Source: Rostratula benghalensis (lineage: Eukaryota > Chordata > Aves > Charadriiformes > Rostratulidae). Taken from it: 64,000 nucleotides of DNA. The notes below the pieces were generated by a model that worked only from the letters and a program-made list of their open reading frames with translations, was not told the DNA's origin and searched no databases. Made by a program: the position numbers and the translations under genes. Of this stretch, positions 46,561 through 60,400 are shown one piece after another; the first letter of the stretch is position 1; each line of letters starts with the position of its first letter. Where the stretch lies: positions 95,309-159,308 of the forward strand of contig VXAI01000049.1 of NCBI GenBank assembly GCA_013399305.1. Direction: 5' to 3'.

Positions 46561-49500
46561 GACAACTCACAATGAATTTCCTGTGTAGTACCCAATCCCT
46601 CTGTATTTCACCAGGCAGACTAATACGAGTAACATGGCATAACCTTGCTTCCAGCTTTTTAGAAGTACATTGAAGTGAGCAGAGAAAAGAGACTGTGGAG
46701 ACAGGTGGAAAATATGTGATAAAGATTAACTAAATTTGCTTCACTTATCAGTTTTAAAACTGATAGATTGAAGGAAAGTATCTTGTATGAAAGAGCTCTC
46801 TTGTCTAGCAGAGGAAGCTGGAATTGGAAAAAGAATGCAAAGAAATTCAAATATGCCTGTTTTTTTTACAATGAAGTCAATCACAAACTGGGACAAACTA
46901 TTAAAGGAACAGAACATTCTTCATTTCTTACATCTTCAAATCAAGAAAAGATTCCTGCCTGGAAACCATGTGGTTACACAGCTAGCACAGGGATGAAAGG
47001 ATAAAATTTAGTAGCTTGTGATAGAAGTCAAAACAGCTCACACAAAAATCCTAAATACAACGATGCTCAAACTTTTACACAACCATTTTTTAACAAGCTT
47101 ACTTTGAATAAGAATTCAAAACCTGCTGTAAAATTATACATTCTAATTGGAATGGATACTCCAGGAGAGAAAGAAGAGAGAAGACTTGTATTGTCAAAGT
47201 CCCCAAAGGTATCATCTTAGCCTTTGAACCCAGTGTCACTATGGAGAGAAAAACCCTGATGCAGGGAATAAAAACCTTCAGAAGCTTCCATGTTTTCCAA
47301 TCTCTTGCACTTGGTACAAGATGGGTATAACTCTAACTTTTTAATATACACAGATTTAACTGAAAAGAGAATTGGTACGTATACACACATATTTAATTAA
47401 TATTACAATGTGTCACACAATTTATGAAAAACTTTGAAGATAGGAAAATGTAAATAAACCTCACGTTTATTGTTTCATTTACTTCATTTCTTTTAAAGCA
47501 CCTTGGAATCACCAAAACGAACAAGGTCACACTGAATCAAAAGGCAGAATCTGCTTGTTCAAAGTGTCATTATGGAAGAAGCAGGAAAAAGCAGCTGTAT
47601 TACAAGTCACCTTTCCAGCTCTCACAAACAAACTATTAGTGGAGAAAGTCAGTCCTTCACAGTGCATTGCAGGACCAAGGTCACTCGGGAAACCGAAAGA
47701 GCTCACTGGTTACCCACAAGACCAGCTCGATTTATCCCAACGACCTCCTGCCCTTGCCAAGGGGCTGATGGAAAGTCAAGTTCTCCAGCAGACTGCTAAC
47801 CTGGTGTGCAGGCTTTTTAGATGAACAGTTACACTAAGTAAAGTGTCTGAGATTCACCTGAAGCACTTGGCTTCAGTTGCCGCACAGTGTTCACGACAGC
47901 ACTCACTCTACTGGAATTACAATGAGCATTATAATTTTTCAGATAATCCCAACTTCTTGACACACAACATCAGTCTAAACTCGAATTTTATGTCAAGACT
48001 CGTACCTGCTAATGAAGAGTGGAATTTTGGCATAGTAACTTTTAATTGTCTTGTTCCTTCTGACTGCCATACATCAGGAGATAGGAACATACCACCAGGA
48101 AATTAGTTTTCTTGGAAATAATCTGAATCCACAACACCTTCACGTCAGCTGCAAATATAAAACAATGTAAAAACTTTCTTTAATTCTCTATGCTTCTTTA
48201 ATAACTTGCTTTATTTCCAAGGCAGCTTTCTAACTGTTTTTCTCCATAGCATTTAATTTGGTTTCCGATAAGAAATTCTTTAAAACCACCACCACCACAC
48301 CTAACTTGAAATATATGCCATTTCTAATGAAGACTTCATGTTGCAATAAAACCCTATCAGCTGCTGCGCAACGTGGTGTTTACCTGTAAGCTCATCTGCT
48401 TCTGGTGTGTATTCAACCACCTTCCATGCCTTCATCACTGCTCCATTTGATAGCTCACACCTCCCTTCTGGAGTCCCGACAACGAGCTCTCAACCTGTGG
48501 CAAACCAGGGTGGGAACTTGTCGAGAACTGAAATAACTTCCCCGACCTTAGTGTGGTTTCTAATGCACTGCACAAGCTTCCTTCCCATCAGACTACCACT
48601 ATTTCCTTCCTCTCACCGTTTTACTCTCTCTCTGAATTTGGCAATAACAGGCCAGCACTTTCAAATCGGAATCCAGCCCTACAGAGGATGCCATAGGTGA
48701 AGGAAAAACGCGTGCTGGAAAGCTACAAGAAATACAGATTACAGGTGTGCTTAGCACACCTGCAAAACTCCCAGAAATGTAATTCTATGATGAGACAAAT
48801 TTAAGACACTTCTTTCTAAGTTCCCTAAGTGCTCTGTCACTTAATGCCTCTTCATCCACTCCTTCAGAGGGGACAACTGACTTGAGGAAAGAAACGACTG
48901 TTTTCCATCAGTGATCCTCATCTGATCACCGCTATACAGGAACCTGGCACAAAACAACAGAACCCCCTCTACTTTCCCACAAAAATAAAAGTTATGACAA
49001 ATGTATCCTTAAGACGTTTTCTTCATTAATTTGCAGCAATACCTCGCTGCTGAGGAGCTGTTGGAACCCTCTGCTCCCTAGAGATTTAATGCTAGAAGGT
49101 GCTGAACATTCAGTTCTCGGTGATGGAAATGGGAGCTGACGGCTCTCAGCAGCTCATCGCATTAGACAGGAGGGATTGCTCACAGAAAGAATGACAGCCA
49201 CACCTGAAAAATGGGAAACCAGGTCCTAACAGCTCAGTTACTGGCTGGCACATGCCCAGGGTTGGACACCAAAGTGATGAAGACAAAGTAAGCATCACAT
49301 TTTATGCTTACCTAAAAAGCGTTGCATTTAAAAAAAAAAAATAATGGAGAAAAGGCCTATGCATTTTATGCTTACATAAAAATCATTGTGTGTTAAAGCT
49401 AGGCTTATTTTAAATCACTGATATTGTTTCCACTTATCAACGATCCAGCCTGAGAGAATGAGGACAGTGGTACCAAATTGTCTGTTAGAGCTACCTGCAG

Positions 49501-51590
49501 GCACGACTTCTGCTCAGAGCACGACGCAGAGGAAGTTTACAATCATTACCTAATCATCTGGAATTCAAATAAACCAATCTACAGTATTTCTGAGAATTTC
49601 TCACATTGCAATATTTTCAGTGTATGAACTTCTGTTTAACATTTCCTGTTACTCCCCATATTTGCATTAAAAGAGTCTCATTAAAAAAAAAATAATCCAG
49701 TGGAAAGTGTGGGTTCTACAGCTAGTATATAATTATATTTCAGACTTAAACATCTCTTAGAGGGGAAAAGATGCTCACACCAGTTCTACACTGCCTTAAT
49801 CAAACTGATTTACCTTCAGCCTTTTATGTCAGTGTTTACACCAGCATCACTGAAACGAGTTCAGTGGTTATTCACACTTCCACCAAGACAAGGAATCAAG
49901 TCCACAGCATTTCTTTTCATGACTCCAATACGTTGTCCCATCAGGTACTTTCAGTTCCAGATGTGGTTTTGTGCAGATACATGACACACACACTCGCTTT
50001 AAACAGTTATGCAAGTGATAAGAACTCCCTCCTCAAGAGCCACAGACATTTGGAATATTTAACACAGTCACATCGGAGTACAGCACCATCTCTACTTGTA
50101 AGAAATCACAATTAGTTATTCTCTGCTTTCAGGTACTGTAGCCACTAAGGCAATTTAACTTTAATTCCATCTGACTTCAATTGTGTTCAAATTATAGTAA
50201 AAAGGAAGAAGACAACAAGCTGTAAATATGAAAAGAGACAGAAAATCATTGAGAATCATGCCTTTATGAATATTTGATGAAGAAAGGTTAGATCTACTGC
50301 TGGTAAATTACAAGAAATTATGTCCATCATGTGACTCTGTCAGCAAAGGTTAATACAAATAGGTTTGGATTTAGTTGAGATGACAACGAGGATTAAAAAA
50401 GATTTGTTCTGTCCTCGCTGCAATTAGTTTTTTCTCCTATTATTATTGTAACGGAGTTTATCGTTGGGATTACGGTAACAGAACTACTGCTCAATGAAAT
50501 CATTTTGTTTTTCATAACACTGTGGCAGTTTTGCAATACATTTTTCATCTCTACTAATCTACCTCTTTATTGTGCATTTGCCAAAGCAGAGATACGGTCA
50601 TTAACCCGTTTCTTGCTGTAACAGGCTTTATGTTGACGGAGGGGAATTTTAGGCACCGTCTGGGGGGGCTGCCCTCCCACCGCCCTCCCTGACGGCGCCA
50701 GGGGAGGAGCTGAGGATCAGGCAGGACATCACACAAGACCCATTAGAACCAAACCAGCCATGACTCCTGCTCCTGTCCACAGCAACAGCTCCTCCGTGCT
50801 CGGGGCGATGGAAAATGGGAAATCTGGAAGTTGTTACTGTACCTGCACGCACACCGAGGAAAGGGAAGAGCTCTCGAGAATCACAGCCTTCTTCTCACAG
50901 TGCAACAGCTTCAAAGCACAAGCTAAAGTAGACTGATAACTTGATAGTATTTTCCACAGTAAGAATCTGTTCATAAAACAACTATCACACAACTACACCA
51001 AAGAAATAAGAAGCTTGAGTGAAGTTTAGTTTTCTTTCAAGATGCATTTTAAATTTTATCTTCAAGTTCAAATGTTACATTTACTCCTGCTCTGACAAAT
51101 TGCTTTGAATATAAAAATTTTGCTACCCTGGAGCCCATATTTTATTTGCCCACTTTTGAGTCTGAGTATCCACTTTTAGGAATACATGCTGGGAGTGAAG
51201 CGGAAATGTCATTCGGACTTTTAAAAACATCTGATGAAGATAAAACCTTTCCTGTAATCTCTTCTGCTAAAAACATCAATTAAAACTCATAGTACATGGC
51301 GTATTAGTACACGGTATAATAGTAGGGGTACACTGAATTGCTAGAAAGTGTTAAAAGTGACTGGTAAATGACAAATTGGAATTGGCACGTGCAGCGCAGT
51401 TGATGGTGAGCAGTCATACTTCGGTGGTGTCCACTGAGAGTTCCTGCTGCAGTTTACATATACTTCTTCCACACTCAACGCCACGTGAAAGAAGGAAATT
51501 TAACACATCAGGAAGCTTGCTAGATGATCAGAATGTCTAATCAATACCATCGACAACAATCCTGTCTAAAAGCCTTGGGGCAACTCTAAG
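46561..51590. other. Unique noncoding stretch, about 5 kb
   Basis: No gene or interspersed repeat is recognised. It holds a CCA triplet run at 48286-48298, a 27-bp direct repeat (49298-49324 and 49362-49388) and a small GC-rich patch at 50636-50710 with six or so CpG. Confidence 0.5.
49298..49388. repeat. 27-bp imperfect direct repeat, 64 bases apart
   Basis: CATTTTATGCTTACCTAAAA (49298 on) and CATTTTATGCTTACATAAAA (49362 on) begin two 27-base copies with about four mismatches. They are separated by an A-run. They could be a remnant of a tandem duplication. Confidence 0.7.
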
Positions 51591-51595
51591 TGAGG

Positions 51596-52037
51596 TACGG
51601 ACACGGGCATGCGGGGCCGTTGCCGATGCATTGCCTCTGACCCAGCGATTCCACTCCATACCCAAGAGGCAACGTGGCTTCCTTTCCCGGGGAAGGCACT
51701 TTCCAGCTGCCTAGTTTAATAAAAGCACCCTTCACGGCAGCGTTGACCCAGCTAAAACCAGAACAAATAAAACCCCAAAATCCCCACCAGCGCCACGGCC
51801 TCCGAGGGGCGAGAAGCAGGGATTCAGGTCATGCGGGTGCTACCCTGCTGCAGCCACCTTACCGGGTGCGGAGATGGGGCTCCTGTAAATCTCAGCCCTG
51901 TGCTCTCCATGGCAGCACTCAGCGGGATACAAATGGCTTCTTCATGTACTAGGCTTAGCTCACCGAGATTGGAGGTACCGGTGAGGCAACTCTCCCGCTC
52001 TCTGACATACACCTGGTGGTCCTGAAAGACATCACGA
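51596..52037. promoter_or_regulatory. CpG-enriched patch
   Basis: About twenty CpG dinucleotides lie in 440 bases, for example ACGGACACGGGCATGCGGGG, CCACGGCCTCCGAGGGGCGA and TACCGGGTGCGGAG. The surroundings have very few. It may be a small CpG island, orphan or intragenic; it contains the exon-like segment at 51964-52021. Confidence 0.3.
51964..52021 (-). other. Candidate 58-nt exon on the minus strand
   Basis: On the minus strand an acceptor (GTGATGTCTTTCAG) is followed by 58 bases and a strong donor (CTCG then GTGAGC). All three frames are open; one reads DHQVYVRERESCLTGTSNL. The polypyrimidine tract is short, so the acceptor is only moderate. I do not recognise the peptide. It lies in a CpG-enriched patch, which favours a transcribed segment. 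Confidence 0.22.
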
Positions 52038-52271
52038 CAAATTTCCACTCGCCAGATTTAATGCTCTAAAAAGCACCCGGATTTTATGGCTCAAGTTGAA
52101 GTTAACTCTAAAAGACAGAAGACAGGGATGCATGTGTCTCGAAATACCTCAGGTGGCATTAGGGAAATGAAGTGCAACGGAAAAAGCATTAAACTCATAG
52201 GATATGCAACATATCAAGTTTGACTGTTGTTCCCATGTACTGGTAATGGCTATCTAGCTTTAAAAAAAAAA

Positions 52272-52801
52272 NNNNNNNNNNNNNNNNNNNNNNNNNNNNN
52301 NNNNNNNNNNNNNNNNNNNNNNNNNNNNNNNNNNNNNNNNNNNNNNNNNNNNNNNNNNNNNNNNNNNNNNNNNNNNNNNNNNNNNNNNNNNNNNNNNNNN
52401 NNNNNNNNNNNNNNNNNNNNNNNNNNNNNNNNNNNNNNNNNNNNNNNNNNNNNNNNNNNNNNNNNNNNNNNNNNNNNNNNNNNNNNNNNNNNNNNNNNNN
52501 NNNNNNNNNNNNNNNNNNNNNNNNNNNNNNNNNNNNNNNNNNNNNNNNNNNNNNNNNNNNNNNNNNNNNNNNNNNNNNNNNNNNNNNNNNNNNNNNNNNN
52601 NNNNNNNNNNNNNNNNNNNNNNNNNNNNNNNNNNNNNNNNNNNNNNNNNNNNNNNNNNNNNNNNNNNNNNNNNNNNNNNNNNNNNNNNNNNNNNNNNNNN
52701 NNNNNNNNNNNNNNNNNNNNNNNNNNNNNNNNNNNNNNNNNNNNNNNNNNNNNNNNNNNNNNNNNNNNNNNNNNNNNNNNNNNNNNNNNNNNNNNNNNNN
52801 N
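52272..52801. other. Assembly gap (530 N)
   Basis: Unresolved bases. The left edge is an A-run (52262-52271), so a homopolymer or A-rich simple repeat is probably part of the missing sequence. Frames crossing the gap are artefacts. Confidence 1.
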
Positions 52802-54616
52802 GTCATCAGCCTGTTCTGGAAAGAAACATTTCAAAGCACAAATCTACTACACAGGAGTCAGAGATCAGCATAGAAACTTTTAAACGTGTTGGCTACTACA
52901 CTAAAAAAAATAATAAATCGGAAAGGAGCACAACAAGAAGAGTCACAGCCATCAGCTAAAATACACACGCAAACCCTAAAAAAAGAATTGCACGTCACAG
53001 GACAGGAAAAAAGACTTTTGTTGTGTGATCACTGACTTGATTGAGTGTTCAGCCCTGAGACCAGGCAGCCCATGAGAACCACTCTTCTATGTACCATCGC
53101 AAGCCACGGAGCACAGCGCGTGGACATGATCCGCATTCCACTGCTGCACCCATCTCTGAATGCTGTAACTTTTAAACAGAAATGTGAATATTGCTTTATT
53201 ATTGCCCAAACTGTCACTTTCTCAAAGACTACCGAATGAGGTTCTTTAACATAAGAATATCTTTTTACAGTGATATCAAAGTAAAAAAAAACCCAAACAA
53301 ACCAAGCAACAAAAAAACAGTCTGAGGCCTTCAGCTTTAAAGACGACATAATGAGGTCAGAGATTCTGCCTGCAACACAATTAACTTACAGCTGATTAAT
53401 GAAGTAACCTTAAATAGTAGGCACATTGCCAAGTAGAGGAGGCAATAGCAAAGGGGTAGGAAATAGCAGGCAGCTTTCAAGGGGCTGGATTTTGATCCCA
53501 CATTCTTGGAATGACCACGTAAGTCAGATCTGCTATAAAGCCCTCTACAAATTCTCTTCTTCCATGTATCCTATAATAATGTAGACAACGGATTTAATTG
53601 ACTGTTGGTGAAAAAACAGTGACTAGATAGAATCCATAATAAAAACTTTGCTTGCTATTGTAGGAATTACAAAAAAAAAAAACCTAAAAAAAAAATCTGC
53701 TAGGCCCTATGAATCCTACAGGTCCTCAGCTGCACTCATAGTTTGCTCTATTTTATGTCAGCAGGATCTTTTGTCTGTTGCTGTAATTCATATTAAGTAT
53801 CTTAGGACTCATTCAATTACTGTTGCTCCCTCTTCCCGTTGGCTGGCAGAGACCAAGCCTCAGAAGAAGGAGCTTCCAAAAGACTTGGTCTCTTTGACTT
53901 TTTTGCTTCCTCTTCTGGCCTCAAACACGCTGGGGCTCTTGTTCATACCCCTCCTTCTTTACCAGCCTCCCAAAGTTCTTCATACATTTTAGTACCTCTA
54001 TCACTACTCTGGTCCACCCCAAAAATATGCTTTAATATTTTATTCCACAACAACGCTCAGTTTCCTTTTGCTTGGGGTTTTTTTTGTTTCTTTTTAATTG
54101 GCTTTGCATATCTTCAGCTTGTTTTACCGTGATAATTGAAAATTCTTAAAATATAAAAGTGGGAGGAAAACACACACTGTTGCTTGGGTTGCACCTCGTT
54201 TTCTTAAGTAGTTCTTAGTAACTAATGCTTCCAGCACCGAAACTATATATATAGCATGATTATCATTACAAACTGCTTGTAAGCTTCTCTGGGTGCTCGT
54301 GTTGCTTTACATCATACAACTACTTTCTTTTCACTCATCTGCATGACATTTTTCTTGCCATTTTCACCTGCCTGCATTTCTTTAAATTAATAACATCATA
54401 AGCTGTCCAAAAGCTGGTGCAGGTCATTTGCTTACGCTTTTTCCAAGCCCTACACTGATACGAAATAACAAGAAGACTTTATTCACAGTGGACATGGGTT
54501 TTTTAATAGGCTTGCTGGTATTTTCTTACTATATCTGCCAAAGAGTAAAAAGGCTTATAGATGGGGACCAAAGAGCTATGGGCTGTAATAAGGACTGAGA
54601 TGCAGTGGTTGTCTAC
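52802..54616. other. Unique noncoding stretch
   Basis: No gene is recognised. It contains A-runs near 53670-53695 and frames of up to 114 codons with no known domain. Confidence 0.5.
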
Positions 54617-55368
54617 ATGCCCTTCTGGGGCTCTGCCACCCTCAAAGTGAAAAAGCTCCTCCTCATGTTCAGATGGAACTTCTTACATTCCAGTTTGTGT
54701 CTGTTCTCTCTCGTCCTGTCACTGGGCACCACTGAGAAAAGACTACCCCCATCCTCCTGACACCCACCCTTGAAGTATTTATAAGTGTTGATCAGATCCC
54801 CCCTCAGCCTTCTCTTCTCCAGACTCAAAAGACCCAAGTCCCTCAGCCTTTCCTCATAAGAGAGATGCTCCAGCCCCTCATCATCTTTGTAGCCCTCTGC
54901 TGTACCCCCTTCCCGCAGTTCCCTGTCCTTCTGGAACTGGGGAGCCCAAAACTGGACCCAGTGCTGCAGATGGGGCCTCCCCAGGGCAGAGCAGAGGGGC
55001 AGGATGACCTCCCTCCACCTGCTGCTCACACTCTGCATGATGTCCCCCAGGATGCCATTGGCCTTCTTGGCCACAAGAGCACATGGTCGCCCTGTTGTCC
55101 ACCAGGACTCCCAGGGCTTTTTCCTCCAGCAGTTCACCCCCAACCGTGCTGGTGCAGGGGGTTATTCCTCCCTATATGCAGGACCCCACACTTGCCCTTG
55201 TTGAATCTCATCAGGTTCTCCTCTGCCAGGCTCTCCAGCCTGTCCAGCTCCCTCTGGGTGGCTGCACAGCCTTCTGGTTTGTCAGCCACCCCTCCCAGTT
55301 CTGTGTCATCAGCAGACTTGCTGAGGGTACATTCCATCCCTTCATCCAGGTCATGGATGAAAATATTT
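54617..55368 (-). pseudogene. CR1 LINE ORF2 C-terminal pseudogene, 3'-truncated
   Basis: This is the longest CR1 segment in the window. The minus strand encodes the late reverse-transcriptase region. A first frame (55337 down to 55134) carries SADDTELGG, where ADD is the core of the catalytic YADD/FADD motif, and [16 protein letters not shown] second frame (55143 down to 54613) carries [25 protein letters not shown] and [20 protein letters not shown]. The two are out of register, so there is a frameshift near 55135-55160, and the copy is dead. The element stops at 54617 before the usual 3' UTR and ATTCTATG tail. This is unusual because CR1 copies are normally 5'-truncated with an intact 3' end, so a later deletion is likely. 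Confidence 0.9.
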
Positions 55369-57070
55369 CACCAAATAGACAGTATGGTTGTGAAGAACAC
55401 TGTGTATTTACATTAGGAATAATCAAAAGGTATTATTATCTACCTGCAGAAGGAGGTTCATGTCAATCACATTAACCATACACTTATCGTTTCAAGACAT
55501 GGTATTGATTATTGCAGAAATCTAAGAGATTAACTGCAGTTCAGATTGCTATCTTCTAGGAAGATGACAACAGGTAGATTTGCCACAACAACCAGATGAA
55601 CAGACAAGCTGCCTAGGCCATTTCTACCTATACATTAAGACACTTGGTCATGCCATCTTTTAAAAACTGATGTTTCTTTTTGCCTTCAGAAACAGTGAAA
55701 GCACAATTATAGAAGGATTTATTTTTATGGAAAAGCCAAGATTAACATAAAATCAAGGTATTTTGCTTAGCCATACCTAAGAATCTTATCAGCCCTGCAC
55801 CTCAAGAAACTGTTAGCTCAATCCCACATCATTATTTATACTCTGGTTCTGACTCAGTGCAGTCATTCAACACGTGCTCATCTTCAGACACAGGTCTCAG
55901 CAGAATTACTGATTCTCCTACACACAGATCCACGCAGCCTGGAATGGTTAGTAATCTCTGGAATAAAACACACCTGTAATATTGCCATGCATGTATACAG
56001 AGAACAGCTCATGACTTCTGTAAGAGAAAGTTAGAAGCTCCGGTTGCTGCCTGAAATCAGTAAAATTATCCATTGCGACAGAAACTGCTAAAAATTTGTA
56101 TGTTATTAGAAATGGATTTTCCTCAGATAAAATGAAACCGTTTCAGTGTGACCAGGTGAGGACAGTAATTCCAATAGTCTCAAGGGAGGGACAAGGCGTT
56201 ATTCCACACAACAGCTGGCCTTATGAGTGGCTATCAGAAGAGTTTGATATTATCAGGGGGGTTATATTCATCTCTCAAAGCTGCTCATGTGTGGCTCCGT
56301 ATTTGGTAGTTCAGGAAGAAAGCAGGCAACCATACTTTGGTTTTCATGCACTTCCCCTAAACCTAATGCTGGACAGCTGATGCAGCCTGTAACACTCTGA
56401 GGTGCTGGCAATGAGCTTTTCCTCATCGGTGCTCAATTTCCTGTGTAAATGTACACTGCACACTTCTGGAAGAGCATATATACTACGTGCCACCTCCTAT
56501 AGAAACCAGCCAAGTTAACAGGAATGTTGTGATCAAGCAATGTTATACCCTACCTCTTTTGTATAACTAATGTCTATTTTAAGGAAAAGAAAAAAAAAAC
56601 AACAAAGTTTCACCCCTGATATTAAGTAAACCCATTCAGAACTGAACCTAACAAAACTCCTGGTCTGTGGCACACTGGATTTAGGCTGATGCAAAATATA
56701 CATTGGCTGGCTCCTGACAGTCATTATTTTAAGTGAGCTCATGCTGCAAACTTCAGGGATGCAATATGGAATTGCTATTATTTTAATCTTTCAAATATGA
56801 ATACCTTAAATTGCTAGTTAAAGCATGGCATGAACGTGACTATACTTCACTTTTACGCTCCTGTAAGTCTAATGGTTTAATTGCATCTCACCTATGTAGA
56901 ACCTAATTAAGACAGTGAACAACCAAATGTTTTATGCACGTGACCAATTGCAGGGTCTGTCTGATAAAGGCACCCACAAACAACCTCTGGAGGAAAAGAA
57001 AGATCAACCCAGGCTGAACAGACATCTAGAAAGGTAAAAAAAACCCAACTGCTTTGATGATTTGGGGCTC
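55369..57070. other. Unique noncoding stretch
   Basis: No gene or repeat is recognised; it is AT-rich, with A-run at 56589-56598. Confidence 0.5.
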
Positions 57071-57495
57071 AGAGATGGTTGGAGCCTGGAGCACCTGCTC
57101 AGTGAGAAAAGGGTGAAGGTTTCTTCAGCCTGGAGGAACAGCAGCTTTAAGGGGACTTGATAACAAACTTCTTAGGATCTACAGGGAAACAAAGAAATGT
57201 CAGAGCCAGGCTCTTCAGAGCACTGCGCAAGAGGGAACAGACATGAAGTGAAACAAAAGAGATTTTAGCCAGATACAAGAAAAACCTTTGTTCCCATGAG
57301 GACAGCCAAGTAATGGAACAGGTTGCCCATAGAAGTTGCGCAGGCTCCATCACTGGAGGTTTTCAAGCTCTGACTGGTTAAAGCCTTGAGCAATTTGATC
57401 TGAGCACACCGATTATACTGCTTCAAGCAGGAGGTTGGCCTAGAGAAATCCTGAAGTCCCTTCCAACCTCACTCATATTCCATAAACCTGTGAAC
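57071..57495 (+). mobile_element. Old CR1 LINE 3' fragment
   Basis: Diverged CR1 order is still readable: GGAGCCTGGAGCACCTGCTC, TTCAGCCTGGAGGAACAGCA, CCAGGCTCTTCAGAGCA, GGAACAGGTTGCCCATAGAA, GAAGTCCCTTCCAACCTCAC. The tail has decayed to ATTCCATAAACCTGTGAAC. It is clearly older than the copies at 1-390 and 40417-40733. Confidence 0.85.
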
Positions 57496-60400
57496 CAAAG
57501 TTTCTGACCTCGTCTCATTAAAGATGATACAAATGCAGATCATCTGTCTCTTTCCAGAGATGTAATCTCACATCTGCTTCCATCATAATAGACAACTGAA
57601 ACCTTCTTATGTTGCAGCTAAAAATGCTGACTTACTTCCAACTTCCCAAAGCAGGATGGGCAAGAAAGAAAGATGAAAAACCAAACCTTTATTGACATAA
57701 ACCAAGACAGAGTGGCTTAAGGTTTCCCAAGTATTAACATTATAATTAGGAAACAAGAGTTTTTGTTCCAACTCTGGGTTTCTCACAACATCCGGCCTTA
57801 ACAGGATCTCTTGGAATTTGTGACTACTTTAAGCACAAACTGTTCTTCCAAAGAGATGTTGACTTTTGTGGTCTATTAAGCAAGCAATACAAAATTGGAC
57901 GGTGACGCAAGCGCTTCAGGCTAAGCTGAACATAAATCAGCTCCTTTTCCCTTGGGATTTTGTAAAAGTATAGACAAAGATTAAAAGTAAACTTCAGTGT
58001 TTTAGCAAGAAGTGGTTGGGAAACAAAAGCAATTCTTACAAGTTTGCTCCTTGTTGCTTTTCCAGGTGAAAAGGTACCCGCCTACCTACGGAGAGATGGA
58101 GTAAATTGCAAGGGGAAAAATACCCATGGTGCAGTCTTTTGGGATGAATGAAAATCAACATGTGCTTCCACACCTTTGCATCCTTCTTCCAGAGTAAGCA
58201 CCTCCCAGGTACATAAGGCAAAGGGGTAGCCCCAGCCAAAGACTCAGAAAAATCTACACACGACAAGTCTGTAGCACAAAACCAGCACGTGGGTACCGGG
58301 GACCACAGCAGGGATTCTTTTTTAGCCTGCTACAGCCTCCAAGAAATCCTAGCAGGCATATATCTGGGCTCAGATGGAAGGGGAAAAAAAAATTAAAAGG
58401 AAATCTTCACAAGACCATATTTTACGGAGCAGAAATTCCGCAGAGGTTTTTGTTCGTTTAGCTCTAGATTGTGTGCCTTTTCCCTCATGGGTGTGCAATG
58501 ACACACCAAACCCTCTGCTGGAAGACCAAGTTCACCAATAACTTAAGCAAATAGCAAAAACCTACTCCAATCAGTGAAAACTGTCACTTATTTGCAAAAA
58601 AAGGCTTCTGTGTCATTTTTTTTGGCTAATGTGATAGACACATGGATAGTCATGGTCTGGACTTGAACTTTACAGGTTATGTAGAAAGTCAAGGAAGGGG
58701 CAGACACAAAGTATTTCTACTACAATAGTTCTATTCTGCAGTATTTCACATGAAAATTAACCTGGAAATTCCTAATATTCTGACAGGAGCCAAGGGCTCA
58801 GCAAAAGATTACTTCCCAAGTATTTACTGGGGTTCTTAGACACATTTGGCTTCATTACATTTGCTACCAGTGGTCCCCATCTGACGCGAAAGCTGTCTTG
58901 TGTACGTTTCCACTACTTAACAAGAAATTTTCATAAGCTTTAGTTTACTCTTTCCAGACACTACTTGCAGTTTGCAGTGCATCAAATTAATGTATACAGT
59001 CATGTTCTGCTGTTCCTATTTGGACAAGACTCCCATTCACTTTGATTAATTCTGAGCACCCTTCCTGTACAGTACTAGGCATTATTTCTGCCTGAAAGGG
59101 TAACGAGCAAATCTTTTGAGAAATGATATTAGCATGCCTGCAAGATTAACACCAGGCTTTTTTTTCACCCCAAATACTTGATTACCATTGCTTTTTAAAC
59201 AAGACCTACTTCAAGATGTTTTCTTTCTATTCAGATTTCAAAGTACTCCAGATGCTTATGCCACTTTCAGCAATTACAAGTGTTATTTTCTTCTAAAAGA
59301 ACCTATTTCAATCAATGTTCCACAACAACACCTGAGTTCAGATATCTAGTGCACAAATGCAGTAATTTCACCAGCCATGGTTTGGGGAGATGCTTCTGGA
59401 TGCTCCAGTCAGCAAAGCTGTAAACTGGTAAAGACATTTCAACTTTCAAAATCAGCCCTTTCCACCGGGAGCTCATGCTCAGTTTGACAATTCATGAAAT
59501 TTTATTTGGGGGTTTTAATTGTCCAACTGATCTCTGGCTGTATCTCACTCATCAGAAGAGCAGCATCGAGTTCTCGACCACGGCAATAAAATATTAGCAA
59601 GGCGTGTTGAAGTTAACTCTTGTAGGATTCAAAAGGGAAAGAAAGAGACTTTTTTTTAAGTCTTTGACAATTAAAAGTTTTTCTACAGAACAAAAATAAC
59701 TCCGCTTATAATGTAACTTCCATGTTCCAGCTTCTATTTCTCCAGCTCAAAGCACTTTATAACACTGGTCCAAATAGTTCATGCTTTATGCTTGGAAGCA
59801 CTTTCATTAACTATTTATGTAGGTACAGAAAGCAAGATTTGGTCCATGATAAATAATAAATCTTCAATAGATCTGGCTGGGATCTTTTCAATGAAACATG
59901 TTTTCCTCAGAAAATCCTAGTTTCTCGAAGCCATAAAAGTTGGCGGCAAAGGTCAGTTGCAATTTATTAAACTTCAAAGACATTTTGGAAAGACATTTCC
60001 AAATTGTAAAAAAAAAGTATCTTATTTTGACATATTCAAAACAAGTAACTTCCATTTGGAAAGTTCAGCTAAATATATGCAAAAGACCTCTCAAAACTCA
60101 TCCATGTTTTGGGTACATAAAATACTTTCAGTAGCCTGTGCGAAAGTGTCTTCTGATTTGAAGGTCAGAGCAAATTTTTAGGAATTTGACTTTTTGTCCT
60201 TATAGGAAGTATCTAAAATGTTATTTTTCCCATTACTCAAATCTACCTTTTATATCACCATCGATTACTAGTATCATCTTCCTGTAGAGTTATAGGTGAA
60301 TTATGTAAGATTACAAAGTAATTGGGTTTTAGAACCGTGAGAACCAAACCCTGTCTTGTTTTCCAGTAAGGTGCTGAAACTCTAGTGTACTAAACCCCTG

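Noticed and set aside
52195..52883. Frames of about 200 codons across the second gap
   Set aside because: Nearly all residues are from N; not real.
54613..55475. Open frames of up to 183 codons as a host gene
   Set aside because: The minus-strand frames are CR1 ORF2 remnants with a frameshift; the plus-strand frames are their antisense shadows.
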